Of a stretch of DNA of 5,067 nt, positions 1 through 5,067 are shown piece after piece. This DNA is from Chloroflexota bacterium. Lineage in GTDB: Bacteria; Chloroflexota; Anaerolineae; Thermoflexales; Thermoflexaceae. Within the stretch, counting starts at the first letter, position 1. Every line of letters begins with the position of its first letter. The notes below the pieces were generated by a model, which was not told the DNA's origin, made no database searches, and saw nothing but the letters and a program-made list of their open reading frames with translations. The translations under genes and the position numbers were made by a program. The DNA lies in the NCBI GenBank assembly GCA_030550075.1, contig JAUQQB010000240.1, positions 1-5,067 of the forward strand, given 5' to 3'.

Positions 1-855
1 ACGGATGAGGAACTGATCCGCCTGGCCCGCCTCTTCGCCGAGCTGGGTTTCGATAAGATCCGCCTCACCGGCGGCGAGCCGACGGTCCGCCCCAACCTCG
101 TGGAACTGGTAGCCCGGATGGCCGCTTTACCCGGGATCCGGGAGATCTCCATGACCACCAACGGCTTGCGTCTGAAGACCCTCGCTGAACCCCTGGCCCG
201 CGCAGGCCTCAAACGGGTCAACGTCAGCCTGGACACGCTGGATCCCGCGAAGTTCCGCCGGATCACCCGCTGGGGCCGACTGGAGGAAGTATGGGAAGGG
301 ATCCTGGCCGCTGAGGCGGCGGGGCTCACCCCCATCAAGCTCAATGCGGTGGTGGTGCGAGGCTACAACGATCAGGATATGGTGGATCTCGCCGCCCTTA
401 CCCTCACCCGCCCCTGGCAGGTTCGTTTCATCGAAGTTATGCCCTTCGCCGATATCGCCCCCTTCGCGCAGCAGGCGGTTGTTTCCACCGCAGAGATGAT
501 CCGGATCCTGGAAGGGGAGTTTGGACCGCTGGGGCCGGTCAACGACGGCCGTCTGGATGGCGAGGCTCGGGTCTACCGAATCCGGGGAGCGGTCGGGTCT
601 GTGGGTTTCATCAGCCCGGTTAGCGAGCCCTTCTGCGCCCAGTGCAACCGGGTCCGTCTCACCGCAGAGGGACGACTCCGCCTGTGTCTGTTGCGCGACG
701 ACGAGGTGGATCTGCGTGAGCCCCTGCGCAGCGGCGCAAGCGATGAGGAGCTGAAAGCGTTGATCCGGACGGCCATCTGGCGTAAGCCGTGGGGCCATGG
801 CCTCCCGGAGGGTGTCATCCCAATAACGCGGGTGATGAGCCAGATCGGCGGATAG
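1..855 (+). CDS. moaA: GTP 3',8-cyclase MoaA, 5'-truncated by window edge
   Basis: This is a radical-SAM enzyme that rearranges GTP to 3',8-cyclo-GTP, the first step of molybdenum cofactor synthesis in the cytoplasm. The reading frame is open from base 1, so the gene starts to the left; 284 codons are visible, against roughly 330 residues usual for the family. The missing part would carry the CxxxCxxC motif for the SAM-binding 4Fe-4S cluster. Visible motifs in order, numbering from base 1: RLTGGEP (residues 21-27), TTNG (52-55), NVSLDTLDP (74-82), then RFIEVMP. The C-terminal cluster motif CX2CX13C is intact (Cys212, Cys215, Cys229; codons near 634, 643 and 685) and binds the second 4Fe-4S cluster that holds GTP. 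The protein ends in Gly-Gly, the tail known to be needed for MoaA activity. The ATG/GTG codons inside the window are internal. It converges on the glycosyltransferase gene 43 bp downstream. No other Mo-cofactor gene is visible. Identification is very secure. Confidence 0.96.
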   Translation, partial: TDEELIRLARLFAELGFDKIRLTGGEPTVRPNLVELVARMAALPGIREISMTTNGLRLKTLAEPLARAGLKRVNVSLDTLDPAKFRRITRWGRLEEVWEGILAAEAAGLTPIKLNAVVVRGYNDQDMVDLAALTLTRPWQVRFIEVMPFADIAPFAQQAVVSTAEMIRILEGEFGPLGPVNDGRLDGEARVYRIRGAVGSVGFISPVSEPFCAQCNRVRLTAEGRLRLCLLRDDEVDLREPLRSGASDEELKALIRTAIWRKPWGHGLPEGVIPITRVMSQIGG

Positions 856-898
856 AGGAAAGACTGATCGGACACCTGCCTTCTTCCGGTTGTTCTTT
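856..898. other. Short convergent intergenic gap
   Basis: These 43 bp separate the stop of moaA (TAG, 853-855) from the stop of the minus-strand glycosyltransferase (TAG read on the minus strand, 899-901). Converging genes often share a bidirectional terminator here. By eye I find no GC-rich stem followed by a T-run on either strand. The only pairing is a weak gaaag/ctttc match (858-862 with 895-899) with a long loop. Termination may be Rho-dependent or lie inside the neighbouring genes. Confidence 0.6.
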
Positions 899-3085
899 CT
901 ATGGCCTGACCTCCACGGTGATCACCGATTGCCATCGCAGTGAAGGATCTTCCCCTTCCCCCAATGCGACCTCCAGCGCATAACGGCCGGGCGCGCATGG
1001 CATGGGCAGGCGATGCCGCGTCCGCCATCGCTCCCCGGGCCCCCAGGCCTGATCTGGCTGGGCGGGGTTCCACGGCTCCGTGATGCGGACTTCCCCGATG
1101 CGAAGGCTCACCCGGTTCGAGGCTGGAGTCCCATCCACTCGCCACCAGAGGGCCAGGGTCAGCCATTGACATCCATGGGGTTCCCCCTCCAGGTCTACGT
1201 GTGTGAGGCTCAGCCCGGGCCATCGGGCTTGGGGTGGCTCTTCCCAGCGGGGATCCTGATACGGCCTTCGAGGGGATGCAAGGTCTATGGGATTCAGCTG
1301 TGCATCCAGCCATACCTGATCCCCTCGGTAAACCACCAGGCGGGGCCGATAGCGGCCCGGCGGCGTGCCGACCTGTGCCTCGACCATATACCGCGCGAGA
1401 ACGACCCGCGGCCATGGCCATCGGGCGGTGTCCCACGTCTCGCCGCCCAATGCGCCGTCCCATTGTCCCCACAACGTTCCATCCTCTCGTTCCAGGCGAA
1501 GCGAGGCCCGCAATCCGGTGGGAAGAGGTCCCATCGTCTGCCATCCGGAGATCACCGGAAGTGGGCGATCGGTCGAAAGCATCCCTCCAGGAAGTCCATA
1601 GCCCAGCCAGATCAAATTTGGACCGATGGACTGGCCGGCGTGCCCGAAGAGCGTTGCCGGCTCTTCCGGCAGCGGGCGAAATGCCCCCCATACGAAATGT
1701 CGAACCCGGATCCCACCGGCGAAGGTGAACGTCTCGCTCTCATCGCCGATCCAGTCGAGGGCAGCGGCGACCACCTGAGCCGGATCGTTCAGCTCGTCCC
1801 CCCACTGCACCAGCCATGCCCCTCGCGTTCCGGCCAGCCTTTGGTTCAAAACGCGGGTCACCATCTCATAATCCAGCACATGCCGCACATCCGCCACCGG
1901 ATCCGCCGGTAATGGGATCGGCATGGTGGCGCGGGCGTAAACCCGATAAGCGGGAAGGGCGAACCCGCTCACCAGTAACGCCGCCTCTTCAGATCCCTTG
2001 TGGGCTTCCACCGTCCGGACCGCGCTTCGCCAGTCATCCTTCACCTGTTCCGCGTGGCCCAGGGTCCAGTTCAGAGCTGGCAGGACGAAAATGCCCCATG
2101 CCGCCAGGATCGCCAGGAAAGCTCCGCGTGCGCGTCGAAGCGCATCGACCCAGCCCAGGGCCACGGGCAGCCAGAACCCGATGGCGACACCGATAAAGTA
2201 GTGGGGATGGAACTTGGGGCTTCCATAGAGCAGGCCCAGACCCACCGTTAGAGGAAGAAGGCCAAGCCCCAGAAATATAGAACGTGCCGCTCGCTGGCGA
2301 AGCCCGCGGATCAAACCGACCCCAGCAGCTCCCGCGCCTGCGATCAGGCCTGGGATCCATGGAAACCCATCCGGCGGAAGAAACCCCGCCATCCGGGCCT
2401 GCAGGCCCTGGGCCTGATAGAGGGCCATCAAGGTTTGACCCAGATCTAAAGTTCCTGGCCAGAATGCCCCTTGCGTCCGGCCCACCCACAGCGCGTGGAG
2501 CGCGCCGGGGAGTGCCCCCGCCAGAAGAGGCAATGCCCAGGGAATTCGAGAACGCTTACGCCAAAGCCCGAGGAGCAGGATCCCTGGGATTAGCCAGAGC
2601 ATCGCATAATGTGTGTAGATCCCGGCCATAGCGGCGAACAGGACCAGGCGCGGAGAATCCCGGGCGATCCCGTAGAAGACAAGAGCTGTCCAGAACCCCA
2701 GCATCGAATACATCCGCGCTTCCCGGGATTCCCAGACCCAGAACGGAAGGGTGGCCGCCAGGCCCAACGCCACCGCCCGGGCCATCGACGAACGCCCGAT
2801 CCGCGCGGCGATGGCGGCGAACAGCGCCACCGTCAACGTCCCAGTCATCACGGAGAGGAAGCGGGTGGCGAACTCGGAGGAGCCCGCGAGGTCCATCCAG
2901 AGTCGGAGGGTGAGGTAGAAAAGCGGGGGATGGGCTTCGAGGGGTTGCCAGATTTGGCGGCGGGCCAAATCCACACTGAACGCCTCGTCATACCACAGAC
3001 TGGCTGTATCCAGCTGGTAAACCCGCAGGCCGAAGGCCAGCCCGAGCAGGGTCAAATCCAGCGCTGTCCACCCGCTGCGTTTCAT
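899..3085 (-). CDS. Family-39-type polytopic membrane glycosyltransferase with C-terminal beta-rich tail
   Basis: A 728-residue membrane protein of the GT39/ArnT/PMT-like superfamily (PF13231-like). Such enzymes use polyprenyl-phosphate sugars as donors and glycosylate lipids, glycans or proteins outside the membrane. The N-terminal half (residues 1-345) has about ten hydrophobic segments. It carries the family signatures: WYDEAF (31-36), whose Asp-Glu pair in the first outer loop is the expected catalytic site; HPPLFY (52-57); SREARMYSML (120-129), resembling the usual 'SQEARMY'; YTHYAML (157-163); and KFHPHYF (291-297) before a late membrane segment. Residues 350-460 form a soluble region starting DDWRSA. 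Residues 508-593 and 640-712 look like two copies of a beta-sandwich-like module, each with a PGRY motif. The start chosen is the ATG at 3085, which overlaps the TGA of the upstream glycosyltransferase (ATGA). The in-frame ATG at 3148 would add 21 Gly-rich residues lying inside that gene. The acceptor and sugar are unknown. Confidence 0.85.
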   Translation of the reverse strand: MKRSGWTALDLTLLGLAFGLRVYQLDTASLWYDEAFSVDLARRQIWQPLEAHPPLFYLTLRLWMDLAGSSEFATRFLSVMTGTLTVALFAAIAARIGRSSMARAVALGLAATLPFWVWESREARMYSMLGFWTALVFYGIARDSPRLVLFAAMAGIYTHYAMLWLIPGILLLGLWRKRSRIPWALPLLAGALPGALHALWVGRTQGAFWPGTLDLGQTLMALYQAQGLQARMAGFLPPDGFPWIPGLIAGAGAAGVGLIRGLRQRAARSIFLGLGLLPLTVGLGLLYGSPKFHPHYFIGVAIGFWLPVALGWVDALRRARGAFLAILAAWGIFVLPALNWTLGHAEQVKDDWRSAVRTVEAHKGSEEAALLVSGFALPAYRVYARATMPIPLPADPVADVRHVLDYEMVTRVLNQRLAGTRGAWLVQWGDELNDPAQVVAAALDWIGDESETFTFAGGIRVRHFVWGAFRPLPEEPATLFGHAGQSIGPNLIWLGYGLPGGMLSTDRPLPVISGWQTMGPLPTGLRASLRLEREDGTLWGQWDGALGGETWDTARWPWPRVVLARYMVEAQVGTPPGRYRPRLVVYRGDQVWLDAQLNPIDLASPRRPYQDPRWEEPPQARWPGLSLTHVDLEGEPHGCQWLTLALWWRVDGTPASNRVSLRIGEVRITEPWNPAQPDQAWGPGERWRTRHRLPMPCAPGRYALEVALGEGEDPSLRWQSVITVEVRP
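950..1168 (-). repeat. Second C-terminal beta-rich module of the GT39-like protein
   Basis: Residues 640-712 of the same protein. It opens with a strand rich in Trp and Leu (WLTLALWWRVDG), followed by NRVSLRIGEVRI, a WGPGERW turn and CAPGRYALEVALG (697-709). It is the shorter of the two copies and sits near the C-terminus. The shared order of motifs suggests internal duplication. The two copies are strongly diverged, so no DNA-level repeat is visible. Confidence 0.5.
1307..1564 (-). repeat. First C-terminal beta-rich module of the GT39-like protein
   Basis: Residues 508-593 of the membrane glycosyltransferase. The module begins with a hydrophobic strand (LPVISGW), then a 'LRASLRLEREDG' strand pair. 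It ends with a WPWP turn and TPPGRYRPRLVVY (574-586). It aligns by eye with the second module at 950-1168: SLRLEREDG with SLRIGEVRI, and TPPGRYRPRLVVY with CAPGRYALEVALG. The pattern resembles an extracytoplasmic beta-sandwich. No function can be assigned from sequence alone. Confidence 0.5.
3082..3085 (-). promoter_or_regulatory. ATGA stop/start overlap between the two glycosyltransferase genes
   Basis: On the minus strand the sequence ATGA contains both the ATG of the GT39-like gene (3085-3083) and the TGA of the GT4 gene (3084-3082). Such 4-base overlaps are typical of translational coupling by terminating ribosomes. The region just upstream (GGGG about 9 bases before the ATG) is only a weak Shine-Dalgarno match, which fits coupling. 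This overlap decided the start call for the downstream gene. Confidence 0.85.
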
Positions 3086-4248
3086 TTCTGCAACCCCATG
3101 CCCAACGATTGGAATACCGCCTCCACCTGCGCCGCGATTCGCTCCCATGCGAACAGGTCCGCCAGCGTCCGCGCGCCTTGCTCCAGCCGGGCGCGCAACG
3201 AGGGATCCTCCAGGACCCGCCGGATGGCGTGGGCGAGCTTTCCTACATCCTCGGGGGGGATCAGGAGGATGTTGTCCCCATCCCGGAGCTCCGGGATCGG
3301 AACGCGGGGGAAGGTGCTGATCACCGCCCGTCTGTGGGCCAGGGCCGCCATCAGCGTCCCCCGCCGGAAGGAGACGCCGTCGCGATATGGCAACGCGCAG
3401 AGATCCATCGCCGCGAAGGCGAGGGAGATCTCCTCAGGGGGGCGGTAACCGGTTTCCCAGACGCGTCCCATCAACCCCAGCTCGATGATCCGCTGATGAC
3501 ACCAGGCCGCATAATCGCGCTGGGAAGGATCGCTGGGCGCTACCATGGCGCCGATATGCACAAGGCCCACAGCCATCCCCTCCTGCGCGAGCAGGGCGAT
3601 GGCCTCCAGTAATATATCGAAGCCCTTCGATGGATGCAGGAAACCGAAGAAGCCCACCAGGGGAAGATCCTCGGGGAGCTTCAGGCGCGCTCGGGCCTCT
3701 CGGGCTGGCGGGAGGTCGGATGGAGGCGTGATGTTGCTCCCAATCGGGATGCGCCAGAGGGAGCGGATCCCGGCGGCGCGCAGGACCGCCTCATCCTCAT
3801 GGTTGGTGACGATCACCCCATCCGCCCGGCGGGCGAGGAAGCGGATGCTCCACTCCCGAAGCGGGCCAGCTTTCGGGAACAGGTAGGGGACCCGCAGGTC
3901 GTGGAAGGTGACCACAATGGGGATCTTCCTCAACCAGAGCCGCGCGATCGCCGGCCACAGGTTCATCGCCCCGCCCAGTCCATAGGCTGCCGCCTGATAC
4001 TGGAGCAGAATGCCATCGGGCTGCCAGGCGCGCAAAGAGCGCCCCAGGACGAACCAGGCCCGGACGTCCCAACCTGGCACCACCCGGAAGACCGGGATGG
4101 ACGCGTGAGCGTCTCCTTCGCCACGGCGATCGGTCCACACCGCCACGGCGTGTCCCCGGGCCTGCAGGGCCCGGGCCAGCTCGCGGGTGTAATCGCCTAC
4201 CCCTCCGGGGAGCGGCGGATATTCGCCGGTGATCAGCGCCAGACGCAC
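3082..4248 (-). CDS. GT4-family glycosyltransferase (GT-B fold)
   Basis: A 388-residue retaining, nucleotide-sugar dependent glycosyltransferase of the GT4/GT-B type, cytoplasmic or at the inner membrane face. The N-terminal domain (1-170) starts with MRLALITGEYPPLPGGVGDY, the typical GT4 first strand and glycine loop, and includes VVTFHDLRVPY (112-122). The C-terminal domain (195-388) opens with LVGFFGFLHPSKGFD (197-211), the usual 'G.l...KG.d' donor-domain signature. The region DLCALPYRDGVSFRRGTLMA (282-301) is where classical GT4 enzymes carry the E-x7-E motif. Here that pair appears to be replaced, as in a GT4 subgroup with an 'RRGTLMAALAH'-like stretch. The start is GTG at 4248-4246, chosen because AGAGG lies five bases upstream and the reading frame begins there. 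It is the first gene of a two-gene operon and overlaps the membrane glycosyltransferase by 4 bases. The joint role is probably synthesis of a surface polysaccharide or glycolipid; donor and acceptor cannot be read from the sequence. Confidence 0.88.
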   Translation of the reverse strand: MRLALITGEYPPLPGGVGDYTRELARALQARGHAVAVWTDRRGEGDAHASIPVFRVVPGWDVRAWFVLGRSLRAWQPDGILLQYQAAAYGLGGAMNLWPAIARLWLRKIPIVVTFHDLRVPYLFPKAGPLREWSIRFLARRADGVIVTNHEDEAVLRAAGIRSLWRIPIGSNITPPSDLPPAREARARLKLPEDLPLVGFFGFLHPSKGFDILLEAIALLAQEGMAVGLVHIGAMVAPSDPSQRDYAAWCHQRIIELGLMGRVWETGYRPPEEISLAFAAMDLCALPYRDGVSFRRGTLMAALAHRRAVISTFPRVPIPELRDGDNILLIPPEDVGKLAHAIRRVLEDPSLRARLEQGARTLADLFAWERIAAQVEAVFQSLGMGLQK

Positions 4249-4253
4249 AGAAA

Positions 4254-4264
4254 CCTCTTCTCCT
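4254..4264 (-). promoter_or_regulatory. Shine-Dalgarno region of the GT4 gene
   Basis: Read on the minus strand the sequence is AGGAGAAGAGG followed by TTTCT and the GTG start at 4248. The proximal AGAGG (4258-4254) is spaced five bases from the start, close to optimal. The distal AGGAG (4264-4260) is about 11 bases away and its first bases are part of the inverted repeat. A strong ribosome-binding site supports the GTG start. Confidence 0.75.
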
Positions 4265-4292
4265 ATGGCGGATCTCCAAGCCGCGCCATAGG
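4262..4292. promoter_or_regulatory. Perfect 9-bp inverted repeat upstream of the GT operon (candidate operator or leader hairpin)
   Basis: CCTATGGCG at 4262-4270 is exactly matched by its reverse complement CGCCATAGG at 4284-4292, with a 13-base spacer. One arm touches the distal Shine-Dalgarno element and the other touches the likely -10 region. This position fits a repressor operator across the transcription start, or an RNA hairpin that limits ribosome access. No T-run follows on the minus strand, so a terminator for the upstream rhs remnant is less likely. The inverted repeat is seen directly; its role is inferred. Confidence 0.55.
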
Positions 4293-4320
4293 TATAGTAG
4301 GTAGTACGTCAAAAGGTCAA
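4291..4320 (-). promoter_or_regulatory. Candidate sigma-70-type promoter for the GT operon
   Basis: On the minus strand TTGACC (4320-4315) matches the -35 consensus at five of six positions. Two -10 candidates follow: TATACC (4296-4291), with 18-base spacing, and TACTAT (4299-4294), with 15-base spacing. Neither is perfect. With either one, transcription would start within or beside the inverted repeat at 4262-4292, 30-40 bases before the GTG start. The local sequence is AT-richer than its surroundings, which also suits a promoter. Confidence 0.45.
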
Positions 4321-4450
4321 GAACCAGGCCTTCTTCAAAGATCGCTCTTAACCCGATGTGGCATCTCCTGGCTCCCTGTAGCCTTTCTATCAGATACCGA
4401 ATCTCCGATACAAATCGCTCACAATCTGTAGCCCCCACCAATGCGCATAA
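4293..4450 (-). other. AT-richer stretch: putative rhs variable C-terminal tip and GT operon leader
   Basis: The stretch lies between the end of the recognisable RHS core (TDPSG, 4465-4451) and the glycosyltransferase leader. By hand count, 4301-4500 is about 50% GC, against about 71% for 4561-4660 in the core. On the minus strand, the frame that carries TDPSG stays open here and reads GLCALVGATDCERFVSEIRY, then LIERLQGARRCHIG. This has the position and composition of the variable tip that follows the core in RHS proteins. The frame has no stop before the GT4 gene and continues out of frame beneath it, so the true end of the tip cannot be set. I do not recognise the tip as a known toxin. The distal part also contains the candidate promoter. 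Confidence 0.4.
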
Positions 4451-5067
4451 ACCGGAGGGATCTGTTCCATATCACAGGATTCGCCAGCGTGTATAGCTAC
4501 AGATGCCGTGACATTGGCTCCGACTGCATCCCTGCGAACGGATCCGGTGCGGTAAACCTCCCCACCCCGGCGCATACCACCTGGCCCGCAGATACACCAG
4601 CCCCACCATCGCATCCTGCCACTCGCCGGTGTAGCCCAGCCCCTCCTGCAGGCCACCCACTTCCACCCCGTACGGGTCCCACTCCGCGCCTGCACCACGG
4701 GGCCCGCCGCATCCGCCACCTGCCGCATGCTCCCCAGCCCATCCGGCAGCACATAGCGCCACCCGCCACCCTCCGCCCAGCCCAGCGTCTCGTGGCCGAG
4801 GAGGTAGCGGGTGCCCCCTGCCGCCAGCAGTTCTGGCACCCCAGAAGCCCAGTCCCACGTGAACCTCGCCTCGGCGCCGTTCACGGATTGGGCCACCCGC
4901 AGCCCATCGGCGGTGTAGGTGTAGATAACAGTAGCAGTGAGGGATTGCGCCCGCACCAGCTTGCCCGCGGCGTTGTAGGCGTAAGTGAAGGCGCCATCCC
5001 TGATGAGGTGGCCCCGCGCATCCCAGGTGTAGGGGATGGGATGGCCTGAGGAGAAGGAGGCCAGGAG
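4390..5067 (-). pseudogene. RHS/YD-repeat protein, 3' part, frameshifted; continues beyond the right edge
   Basis: RHS proteins are large secreted or surface proteins whose YD repeats form a beta-barrel cage around a variable C-terminal tip, often a toxin. From 5067 the frame reads YTWDARGHLIRDGAFTYAYN (5031-4972) and YTYTADGLRVAQ, typical YD repeats. It then reaches the RHS core YVLPDGLGSMRQVADAAGP and VVQAR. The core then changes frame near 4685: EWDPYGVEVGG, LGYTGEWQDA and GLVYLRARWYAPG lie in the second frame. Near 4560-4568 it changes again, to GRFTAPDPFAGMQSEP in the third frame. A TAG at 4497-4499 interrupts SRHL*LYTLANPVIW. One more shift at 4465-4466 restores TDPSG, the conserved end of the core. 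The first frame alone would stop at 4390-4392 with a nonsense tail. Three frameshifts and a stop in one conserved domain indicate a decayed gene, though read or assembly errors could explain some shifts. The N-terminal part, any signal peptide and the full length lie outside the window. Confidence 0.8.

Noticed and set aside
856..898. Bidirectional terminator between moaA and the GT39-like gene
   Set aside because: No stable stem with a T-run could be found by eye; the only complementarity is 5 bp with a loop over 30 bases.
916..927. Perfect 12-bp palindrome CGGTGATCACCG
   Set aside because: It lies within the last codons of the GT39-like gene (encoding part of SVITVEV) and has no loop or T-run. 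A short palindrome of this kind is expected by chance in several kilobases and shows no tie to a promoter.
573..1691. Minus-strand 372-residue open frame spanning the moaA 3' end and the GT39-like 3' end
   Set aside because: It overlaps two well-supported genes in other frames, has Arg/Gly/Ser-rich low-complexity composition and no family motif. It is a GC-driven shadow frame.
1013..1912. Plus-strand 299-residue open frame antisense to the GT39-like gene
   Set aside because: Pro/Arg-rich composition without recognisable motifs, fully antisense to a convincing membrane protein. The same applies to the other long plus-strand frames at 2609-3448, 3634-4431 and 4441-5049.
3086..3148. Upstream ATG (3148) as start of the GT39-like protein
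   Set aside because: It would place 21 Gly-rich residues inside the GT4 coding region ahead of the typical N-terminal membrane segment. The ATG at 3085 has the ATGA overlap and gives a normal N-terminus.
3797..4441. Minus-strand 214-residue open frame overlapping the start of the GT4 gene
   Set aside because: Its first part is the continuation of the rhs tip frame, and the rest is a frame-shifted shadow of the GT4 coding sequence. It is not an independent gene, though its first 50 or so residues are discussed as the rhs tip.
4465..4686. Programmed frameshifting as the explanation for the rhs frame changes
   Set aside because: The sites are not classic slippery heptamers. Three separate shifts plus an in-frame TAG would all be needed to make one core domain, so decay or sequence error is simpler.
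1..5067. tRNA, rRNA, CRISPR array, insertion sequence or attachment site
   Set aside because: No cloverleaf-like sequence, regularly spaced repeat, transposase motif or terminal inverted repeat with target duplication was seen on either strand.

Overview
The window is GC-rich and tightly packed, with most coding capacity on the minus strand. It looks bacterial. The best guess is a thermophilic or GC-rich member of the Chloroflexota (Anaerolineae/Thermoflexus-like). That rests on the style of the proteins: a family-39 type membrane glycosyltransferase with a long C-terminal beta-rich tail carrying duplicated 'PPGRY'-type modules, a GT4 enzyme of the 'RRGTLMAALAH' kind, and an RHS/YD-repeat protein of the 'YTGEWQDA...YLRARWYAPG' type. 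No rRNA or unique marker is present, so the taxon is an inference from memory of similar proteins.

Layout. Positions 1-855 (+) hold the 3' part of moaA, the radical-SAM GTP 3',8-cyclase of molybdenum cofactor synthesis; its N-terminus lies left of the window. A 43-bp convergent gap follows. Positions 899-4248 (-) hold a two-gene glycosyltransferase operon: first a cytoplasmic GT4 enzyme (3082-4248, GTG start), then a polytopic GT39-like membrane enzyme (899-3085). The two are joined by a 4-base ATGA stop/start overlap, so they are probably translationally coupled. Upstream of the operon are a Shine-Dalgarno sequence, a perfect 9-bp inverted repeat (4262-4292) and a candidate sigma-70 promoter (about 4291-4320). 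The inverted repeat sits where the transcription start would fall, so it may be an operator.

Positions 4390-5067 (-) hold the 3' end of an RHS/YD-repeat protein that runs off the right edge. Its RHS core can be reconstructed only by moving between frames. There are two single-G losses (near 4685 and 4560-4568), an in-frame TAG (4497-4499) and one extra A (4465-4466). When these are repaired, the conserved core can be followed to its canonical end, 'TDPSG'. It is therefore a decaying rhs gene, unless the changes are sequencing errors. Beyond that motif the sequence drops from about 70% to about 50% GC and stays open as a short variable tip, which runs into the promoter of the glycosyltransferase operon. 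No immunity-like gene follows.

The moaA gene is housekeeping. The two glycosyltransferases probably act together in making a cell-surface glycan or glycolipid. The rhs remnant is accessory. The most interesting part is 4249-4500, where the rhs tip, the promoter, the palindrome and the operon leader overlap. I see no clearly new multi-gene system.
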